11,613 bases of DNA from JBBSMX01 sp038232935. GTDB taxonomy: Bacteria > Bacteroidota > Rhodothermia > Rhodothermales > JANQRZ01. The stretch covers positions 1 to 11,613 of the forward strand of contig JBBSMX010000135.1 in assembly GCA_038232935.1 (NCBI GenBank), written 5' to 3'. Every line of letters begins with the position of its first letter. Position 1 is the first letter of the stretch. This document shows positions 6,987 through 11,613 of this stretch, in pieces. The notes below the pieces were generated by a model that saw nothing but the letters and a program-made list of their open reading frames with translations, did no database searches and was not told the origin of the DNA. The translations under genes were made by a program, and so were the position numbers.

Positions 6987-7655
6987 ATGGACGTTTCACC
7001 GAAACCGATGTACCTCCCGACCGAGGAGCCGGAGCGCCACTTCTCCGACGAGGAGCTTGTGTGGACCGCCGAGGAGCAGGAGCGGATCGACGCGTGGGTC
7101 GCGAAGTACCCCACCGCCGACGGTGCGGTGATGTGGGTGCTGTGGCTGGCGCAGGAAAAGTTCGGCTGGCTCCCCGCCGGGGTCATTCAACTCGTCGCCG
7201 ACTCGCTCGACCTCCCGTACGCGAAGGTGTTCGGCGTGGCGACGTTCTACACGCAGTACTACAAGAAGGAGATGGGCCGCTTCGTGCTCGACGTGTGCAC
7301 GTGCTTCTCCTGCCAGCTATGCGGTGGCTACGACATCCTCCACTACCTCGAAGAGACGCTCGGCATCCCAAAGGGCGGGACGACGGAGGACGGCCTGTTC
7401 TCGATTCAGGAGGCCGAATGTCTCGGGGCCTGTGGCTCCGCGCCGATGCTCCAGGTCACGAACGGCCCGTACGTCCACAACCTCACGCCGGAGAAGTGTG
7501 ACCGGCTGATCGCCTCGCTCCGCGCCGGTGAGTTGCCCGCGTTCGAGAGCGTCACGCTCCCGCAGGACGAGGTCGACCTCGATGGCAACCGCCGCTCCGA
7601 CGTCGAGGTCATCGAGCAGTACGTTACCCCGCCCGTCTCCGAAACGGTTCACTAA
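6987..7655 (+). CDS. nuoE: NADH-quinone oxidoreductase subunit E (cluster N1a)
   Basis: NuoE is the 24 kDa thioredoxin-fold subunit that binds the [2Fe-2S] cluster N1a beside the FMN of NuoF. The 222-residue protein shows the helical N-terminal part (about 25-90, with QEKFGWLPAGVIQLVADSL and KVFGVATFYTQY). The ligand cysteines follow: C104 and C109 in VCTCFSC, and C145 and C149 in ECLGACGSAP. Two further cysteines, C106 and C112, lie within the first ligand loop, making a CxCxxCxxC pattern. The last 40 residues are an acidic extension. Its start codon lies four bases after the heptamer hairpin, leaving no room for a Shine-Dalgarno site. nuoF follows after 18 bases. Confidence 0.96.
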   Translation: MDVSPKPMYLPTEEPERHFSDEELVWTAEEQERIDAWVAKYPTADGAVMWVLWLAQEKFGWLPAGVIQLVADSLDLPYAKVFGVATFYTQYYKKEMGRFVLDVCTCFSCQLCGGYDILHYLEETLGIPKGGTTEDGLFSIQEAECLGACGSAPMLQVTNGPYVHNLTPEKCDRLIASLRAGELPAFESVTLPQDEVDLDGNRRSDVEVIEQYVTPPVSETVH

Positions 7656-7673
7656 CGCCGGACGCCCCACTCG

Positions 7674-9047
7674 ATGGAAGCCCCTAAGCTCAACGACGGA
7701 AAAACCAAGGCCGGCGACTGGCGCAGCTACGAGCGCGTGCTGCTCCCGCCCGTGCGCGACCTCCACACCCTCGACGTGTACGAGCAGCACGGCGGCTACT
7801 CCGCCCTTCGCGCCGTGCTCAGTGACGGGAAGTTCGATCCGAAGGGGCTTGCCACGCACGTCAAGGAGAGCGGGCTGCGCGGGCGCGGCGGTGCCGCCTT
7901 CAACACGGGCCTGAAGTGGAGCTTCATGCCGCCCGTCGATCCCGACGTGCCGCGCTTCCTCTGCTGCAACGGCGATGAGTCCGAGCCCGGTACGTTCAAG
8001 GACCGGCAGCTCTTCGAGTACAACCCGCACCTCGTCATCGAGGGCATGGTGCTCGCCAACTACGCCATCAGCGCGGCGGTGTGCTACATCTACATCCGCG
8101 GCGAGTACGCCGACTGGATCCGTCAATTCCAGCACGCCGTCGACGAGGCCTACGCCGCTGGCTACATCGGCCAGAACATCCTCGGCTCCGACTTCTCGAC
8201 CGACATCGTCGTCCATAAGGGCGCGGGCGCGTACATCTGCGGCGAGGAGACGAGCCTGATGGAGAGCCTCGAAGGCAAGCGCGGCTACCCCCGCGTCAAG
8301 CCGCCCTTCCCCGCGCAGAAAGGCATCTGGGCGCGGCCGACGACCATCAACAACGTCGAGACCCTCGCCCACGTCCCGCTCATCGTGAACCGGGGCGCGG
8401 AATGGTTCGCCGGCATCGGTGCGCAGAAGCACCCCGGCCCGACGATCTACGGCATCTCCGGCCACATCAACAAGCCCGGTGCCTACGAGTACCCGACCGG
8501 GATGCTGATCTCCGACCTCATCGACGGGGTCTGCGGCGGGATGCGCGGCGGGAAGAAGTTCAAAGCACTCGTCCCGGGCGGGAGCTCGACCCCCGTCCTC
8601 ACCGCCGAGCAGTGCGAGGGCGTGACGATGGATGCCGACAGCCTCCGCGAAGCCGGCTCGATGATGGGCACGGCCGGAATGCTCGTGATGGACGAGGACA
8701 CCGACATGGTGAGCTTCCTCCGCCGCATCACCCACTTCTACCACCACGAGTCCTGCGGTCAGTGCACACCCTGCCGCGAGGGTACAGGCTGGCTCGAAAA
8801 GCTCGTCACCCGCATCGACGAGGGCGAAGGCCACCTCCGCGACCTCGACCTCCTGCTCGAGCTCTGCGACAACATGGAGGGCCGCACGATCTGTGCCCTC
8901 GCTGACGCCGCTGCGTGGCCCGTCCGCTGGACGATCCGCCGCTTTCGCTCCGAGTTCGAAGCCAAGTGCCGGCCCTCCACCTTCGCCGGGACCGACCTCG
9001 ATGGCGATGGGGCCACGGTCGTTGCCGAGCCCACTCCCGTCATTTAA
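7674..9047 (+). CDS. nuoF: NADH-quinone oxidoreductase subunit F (NADH/FMN, cluster N3)
   Basis: NuoF oxidises NADH and passes electrons through FMN to the [4Fe-4S] cluster N3 at the tip of complex I. At 457 residues it is of the usual length. The NADH-binding glycine-rich segment GRGGAAFNTGLKW starts at residue 70. The FMN-site segment NGDESEPGTFKDR is at 99-111, and GAGAYICGEETSLMESLEGK begins at 183. The N3 ligands are C361, C364 and C367 in SCGQCTPCREGT, plus C407 in TICALADAAAWP. The last 30 residues form a short acidic tail. It ends 17 bases before the first of two palindromes, and the cluster is then interrupted by two non-nuo genes before nuoG. Confidence 0.97.
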   Translation: MEAPKLNDGKTKAGDWRSYERVLLPPVRDLHTLDVYEQHGGYSALRAVLSDGKFDPKGLATHVKESGLRGRGGAAFNTGLKWSFMPPVDPDVPRFLCCNGDESEPGTFKDRQLFEYNPHLVIEGMVLANYAISAAVCYIYIRGEYADWIRQFQHAVDEAYAAGYIGQNILGSDFSTDIVVHKGAGAYICGEETSLMESLEGKRGYPRVKPPFPAQKGIWARPTTINNVETLAHVPLIVNRGAEWFAGIGAQKHPGPTIYGISGHINKPGAYEYPTGMLISDLIDGVCGGMRGGKKFKALVPGGSSTPVLTAEQCEGVTMDADSLREAGSMMGTAGMLVMDEDTDMVSFLRRITHFYHHESCGQCTPCREGTGWLEKLVTRIDEGEGHLRDLDLLLELCDNMEGRTICALADAAAWPVRWTIRRFRSEFEAKCRPSTFAGTDLDGDGATVVAEPTPVI

Positions 9048-9064
9048 TGCTGTATGGCTGTAGT

Positions 9065-9086
9065 GGGGCGCAGCGCGCTGCGCCCC
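9065..9086. repeat. Perfect 22-base palindrome after nuoF (copy 1)
   Basis: The half-site GGGGCGCAGCG (9065-9075) is followed by its exact reverse complement (9076-9086). It begins 18 bases after the nuoF stop codon. Its design, GGGGCnnnGC arms around a purine-pyrimidine centre with GTAG just before and TG just after, is shared with the palindrome at 9334-9357. No T-run follows, so a classical terminator is unlikely. A REP-like element or an mRNA 3'-end stabiliser fits better. Confidence 0.85.
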
Positions 9087-9109
9087 TGTTGCCTCACCAA
9101 CCCAACTGA

Positions 9110-9114
9110 GAGGT
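9110..9114 (+). promoter_or_regulatory. Shine-Dalgarno-like site of the small charged protein
   Basis: GAGGT, within GAGAGGT, ends six bases before the ATG at 9121. It can pair with the CCUCC tail of 16S rRNA. The neighbouring nuo genes show no such site, which sets this small gene apart. Confidence 0.45.
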
Positions 9115-9120
9115 TTCCCG

Positions 9121-9318
9121 ATGGCCGACAAAAAGAGCAAGCGCGAACTCATTGAGCCCCACGAGGGCGACAAGCGCTACGTCCGCCGCGACGACGAAGG
9201 CAAGTTCAAGGAGAGCGACGACGTGACGAAATCGCTGCGTCAGGACGTGAAGCAGAAGGCGAAGACCACCGTGCCGTCCGGCCAGGGCGACCGCGGCGAC
9301 CAGAAACGCAAGAAGTAG
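9121..9318 (+). CDS. Small, highly charged conserved hypothetical protein
   Basis: The 65-residue protein is rich in Lys, Arg, Asp and Glu, with no hydrophobic core, signal peptide, cysteine or membrane segment. I recognise the pattern ELIEPHEGDKRYVRRDDEGKF, then DDVTKSL, then KAKTTVPSGQGDRGDQK, from a family of short uncharacterised bacterial proteins seen in many phyla. This is recall, not a search. The composition suggests a largely disordered or nucleic-acid-binding protein, but no function is known to me. It has its own GAGGT ribosome-binding-like site, lies 73 bases after nuoF, and is bracketed by two related palindromes. It is not a complex I subunit, and its position inside the nuo cluster looks like an inserted cassette. 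Confidence 0.8.
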   Translation: MADKKSKRELIEPHEGDKRYVRRDDEGKFKESDDVTKSLRQDVKQKAKTTVPSGQGDRGDQKRKK

Positions 9319-9333
9319 CTCCCAATCCACCGT

Positions 9334-9357
9334 AGGGGCAAGGCATGCCTTGCCCCT
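9334..9357. repeat. Perfect 24-base palindrome after the small gene (copy 2)
   Basis: The half-site AGGGGCAAGGCA (9334-9345) is followed by its exact reverse complement (9346-9357). The element starts 16 bases after the stop codon of the small charged protein, nearly the same spacing as copy 1 after nuoF. Compared with copy 1, the outer GGGGC and inner GC are kept, while the three bases between them differ on both arms in a compensating way. It ends 11 bases before the ATG of the following lipoprotein gene. Confidence 0.85.
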
Positions 9358-9368
9358 GACCTCCTGTG

Positions 9369-9917
9369 ATGATGACCCGCATCCTTTCTACCGCCTTCGC
9401 TGTCGGCCTGCTGATCGCGGCGGGCTGTGCCGAACCTGAGCAGGCCGATGTCGCTGTGAGTGACAGCTCAGCCGATGAGTACGCTTCCTACGGCGATCCG
9501 CTAGCCGTGGACGAGAGCATCGTCGCGCTCACGCCGGCCGCCATCACGCAGGACATCGGGGCGTACGAGAACACCGTCGTCCGCGTCGAGGGCACCGTGG
9601 CACAGGTCTGCCAGATGAAGGGCTGCTGGCTCACGCTGCAAAACCCGACCGCTACGCCGATCCGCGTCGTCGTCCCCCGCGACTCGGCGGGCGCGTACGT
9701 CTACACCTTCCCCACCGACCTCGGCACGCAAGATGTGATCGTGGAGGGGACGGTGACGGCGGACACGACGAGCGTCGAAATGCTCCGTCACCTGGCCGAG
9801 GACGAAGGGCGGTCGGCGGCGGAGGTCGAGGCCATCACCAAGCCGCAGCGCACCGTCGTTCTCACCGCGCGCGGTGCCCTCGTGAAGCGTGCCGCGCCCA
9901 CCGCTACCCAGCCGTAG
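9369..9917 (+). CDS. DUF4920-like exported lipoprotein
   Basis: The product is 182 residues from the ATG at 9369; a GTG one codon before and an ATG one codon after are also possible. The N-terminus is a lipoprotein-type signal: R4, a hydrophobic stretch (FAVGLLIAAG) and C20, giving AAGC as lipobox. The alanine three residues before the cysteine is a weaker match than the usual leucine. The linker at 21-50 is acidic and Ser-rich. The domain at about 62-135 contains VRVEGTVAQVCQMKGCWLTL, whose CxMKGCW motif is the hallmark of DUF4920, with C81 and C86 as the conserved pair. This is a small beta-rich family of unknown function. The paired cysteines could bind metal or form a disulfide. It lies between the small charged gene and nuoG, 40 bases before the latter, and may be co-transcribed with nuo. 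Confidence 0.82.
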   Translation: MMTRILSTAFAVGLLIAAGCAEPEQADVAVSDSSADEYASYGDPLAVDESIVALTPAAITQDIGAYENTVVRVEGTVAQVCQMKGCWLTLQNPTATPIRVVVPRDSAGAYVYTFPTDLGTQDVIVEGTVTADTTSVEMLRHLAEDEGRSAAEVEAITKPQRTVVLTARGALVKRAAPTATQP

Positions 9918-9957
9918 CCACGCCTGCTCCCCCGACCCCGTAACTCGCTATCCGCCC

Positions 9958-11613
9958 ATGCCCACCGTCATCATCGACAACCAGCAGCACGAGTTCGAGC
10001 CCGGCGACACGCTGCTCCAGTACTGCATGGATCGGGGGATCGAGATCCCGCACTTCTGCTACCACCCGGCCATGTCCGTCCCGGCCAACTGCCGGCAGTG
10101 CCTCGTGAAGATCGGCACGCCGACGAAGAACCGGCAGACGGGCGAGATCGAGCGCGACGAGCACGGCAACCCTGTCATCAACTTCATGCCGAAGCTGATG
10201 CCATCCTGCGCCGTGGACATCACCGACGGGATGGTGGTCCACACCCAGCTCTCCGACGACGAGGTCCAGGAGGGGCAGGTCGCCAACCTCGAGCTCCTCC
10301 TCATCAACCACCCGCTCGACTGCCCGATCTGCGACCAGGCCGGCCAGTGCCCGCTCCAGATCCAGGCCTACAAGTACGGCCCCGAAGGCAGCCGCTTCGA
10401 GTTCGAGAAGGTCCACAAGCCGAAGCGCGTCCAGCTTGGCCCGAACGTCACGCTCGACGCCGAGCGCTGCATCAACTGCACGCGCTGCACGCGGTTCACG
10501 AGCGAGATCACCGAGAGCCACCAACTCACGATCCAGAACCGCGGCGACAAGAACTATCCGATGACCGCGCCGGGGCAGGCGTTTGACGACCCGTACTCGA
10601 TGAACGTCTGCGACATCTGCCCGGTCGGCGCGCTGACGGAGACGTACTTCCGCTTCCGCGCCCGCGTCTGGGAGATGTCCAAAACGCCGAGCATTTCCAG
10701 CTTCGGCAGCAAAGGCATCAACGTCGATTACTGGGTCAAGGACAACCTCGTCCTCCGCATCACCCCGCGCCAGAACCTCGACGTGAACGAGTACTGGATG
10801 CCGGACGCGGCGCGGCTCGTCGGTACCGCCTTCAACGAGAACCGGCCCGACGGCCCGCGCATCCTCTTCCGCGACGGCGGCTACGGCCCGGCGAGCTGGG
10901 AGCAGGCCTACGACGCGGCGGCCTACCTGCTGAACGACCGTAGCGGCGACGAGGTCTTCTTCCTCGGTTCGGCCTTCGCGACGGTCGAGGACAACTACCT
11001 CCTGCTGAAGCTCGCCGAAGCGCTCGGCGCGCCCACACCGCAATACATCCCCCACGTCGAGCCCGGCGCGGGCGACGACTGGATGCTGACCGACGACCAA
11101 GCCCCGAATGCGCAGGGCTGCGAGCGGCTCGGCATCGATCCGGTCGATGCGGACCTGCTCCACACCCGGCTCCAGAGCGGCGAGGTGAAAGTGCTTTACG
11201 TGCTCGAAGACGACCCCATCGGCGCGGGCGTGCTCACCGAGGCTGACCTCGACGGCGTGCAGGTGATCCTCCACCACTACCACACGACGAACGAGACGCT
11301 GCCGTTCGCCAATGTCGCGCTCCCCGCGGCGATGACGGTCGAGACGGTCGGCACGTACGTCAACGCCGACGGCCGCGCGCAGCGGCTCCGCCCGGCGAAG
11401 GCCATCCGCGGCGTCAACCGAACGCTGATGATGGAGATGGGCGTGAGCAGGCTCGACCAGCAGGGCACCCCGTTCGACCGCTGGTACGACGAGAACCGGC
11501 AGGTGGACTGCCAGCCCGGCTGGGCCGCGCTCCCCGAGATCGCCCGGCGGCTCGGCCACGAGATGCCCCACGACGGACCCGCCGCCGTGATGGCCGAGAT
11601 CGCACAGCAGGAC
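9958..11613 (+). CDS. nuoG: NADH-quinone oxidoreductase subunit G, 3' end outside window
   Basis: NuoG carries the iron-sulfur chain that moves electrons from NuoF towards NuoB. The first 552 residues are present and the frame stays open to the window edge. Ligands seen are: N1b, C34, C45, C48 and C84; N5, H118, C122, C125 and C131 (HPLDCPICDQAGQC); N4, C171, C174 and C177 (CINCTRC) with C221 (CPVGAL). From about residue 240 comes the molybdopterin-oxidoreductase-like domain (NEYWMPDAARLVG; later TVETVGTYVNADGRAQR). No cysteines for the optional cluster N7 are present between residues 240 and 300, so this resembles the mitochondrial type rather than E. coli NuoG. The DGRAQ segment normally lies towards the end of the degenerate domain, so the missing C-terminal part is probably short. 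No Shine-Dalgarno sequence precedes the ATG. Confidence 0.96.
   Translation, partial: MPTVIIDNQQHEFEPGDTLLQYCMDRGIEIPHFCYHPAMSVPANCRQCLVKIGTPTKNRQTGEIERDEHGNPVINFMPKLMPSCAVDITDGMVVHTQLSDDEVQEGQVANLELLLINHPLDCPICDQAGQCPLQIQAYKYGPEGSRFEFEKVHKPKRVQLGPNVTLDAERCINCTRCTRFTSEITESHQLTIQNRGDKNYPMTAPGQAFDDPYSMNVCDICPVGALTETYFRFRARVWEMSKTPSISSFGSKGINVDYWVKDNLVLRITPRQNLDVNEYWMPDAARLVGTAFNENRPDGPRILFRDGGYGPASWEQAYDAAAYLLNDRSGDEVFFLGSAFATVEDNYLLLKLAEALGAPTPQYIPHVEPGAGDDWMLTDDQAPNAQGCERLGIDPVDADLLHTRLQSGEVKVLYVLEDDPIGAGVLTEADLDGVQVILHHYHTTNETLPFANVALPAAMTVETVGTYVNADGRAQRLRPAKAIRGVNRTLMMEMGVSRLDQQGTPFDRWYDENRQVDCQPGWAALPEIARRLGHEMPHDGPAAVMAEIAQQD

Noticed and set aside
5540..7186. Long minus-strand open frame opposite nuoD
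   Set aside because: It is antisense to a complete NuoD and even reads through the heptamer hairpin. No domain is visible.
9065..9086. First palindrome considered as an intrinsic terminator ending a nuoA-F transcript
   Set aside because: It is followed by TGTTGCCTC rather than a T-run. Termination or processing there cannot be excluded, but the sequence does not show it.
7317..9173. Very long open frame on the minus strand (618 codons) opposite nuoE and nuoF
   Set aside because: It is a GC-driven antisense frame over genes with full family motifs. The translated protein is low-complexity Val/Ala/Glu/Arg/His with no recognisable domain.
9904..11571. Long minus-strand open frame opposite nuoG
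   Set aside because: It is antisense to NuoG, whose iron-sulfur ligands are all in place. The product is repetitive charged and Val-rich sequence.

Overview
The window looks like chromosomal DNA of a GC-rich member of the Bacteroidota/Rhodothermota lineage (relatives of Rhodothermus, Salinibacter and Rubricoccaceae). This is inferred, not shown by a search. The reasons are: the 5S and 23S sequences read as Bacteroidota-like; two candidate promoters fit the Bacteroidota-type TTG-N19-20-TAnnTTTG pattern; most start codons lack a Shine-Dalgarno sequence; there is a DUF4920-type lipoprotein; and nuoC and nuoD are separate rather than fused. All supported genes lie on the plus strand.

Layout. Positions 1-621 are the 3' end of an rRNA operon: the tail of 23S rRNA, a short spacer without tRNA, 5S rRNA and a strong intrinsic terminator. 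Positions 713-2404 hold a candidate promoter, an ECF sigma-factor gene, and a gene for an exported protein with repeated short beta-strand units (toast-rack / DUF2154-like). Positions 2465-3760 encode adenylosuccinate lyase (purB). A Bacteroidota-type promoter at 3799-3829 opens the respiratory complex I cluster: nuoA, nuoB, nuoC, nuoD, nuoE, nuoF, two non-nuo genes, then nuoG, which runs off the right edge. No stretch longer than about 160 bases lacks a gene or RNA.

How the genes work together. nuoE, nuoF and nuoG encode the NADH-oxidising arm (FMN, N3, N1a, N1b, N4, N5). nuoB, nuoC and nuoD encode the connecting module with cluster N2 and the quinone site. nuoA is the first membrane subunit. 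The remaining membrane subunits (nuoH, I, J, K, L, M, N) are not in the window. The core iron-sulfur ligands are present in every subunit, so this is a functional-looking complex I. NuoG has no cysteines for the optional cluster N7.

The unusual parts are small and intergenic. Between nuoD and nuoE, directly in front of the nuoE start codon, a degenerate 7-base repeat runs as four copies in one orientation and five in the other, and can fold into a hairpin of about 28 pairs. Between nuoF and nuoG, two perfect palindromes of the same design but different arm sequence each sit about 16 bases after a stop codon. They bracket a 65-residue highly charged conserved protein of unknown function, which is followed by the DUF4920-like lipoprotein gene. 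I see no phage, IS element, CRISPR array or defence system. Most of the window is housekeeping DNA.
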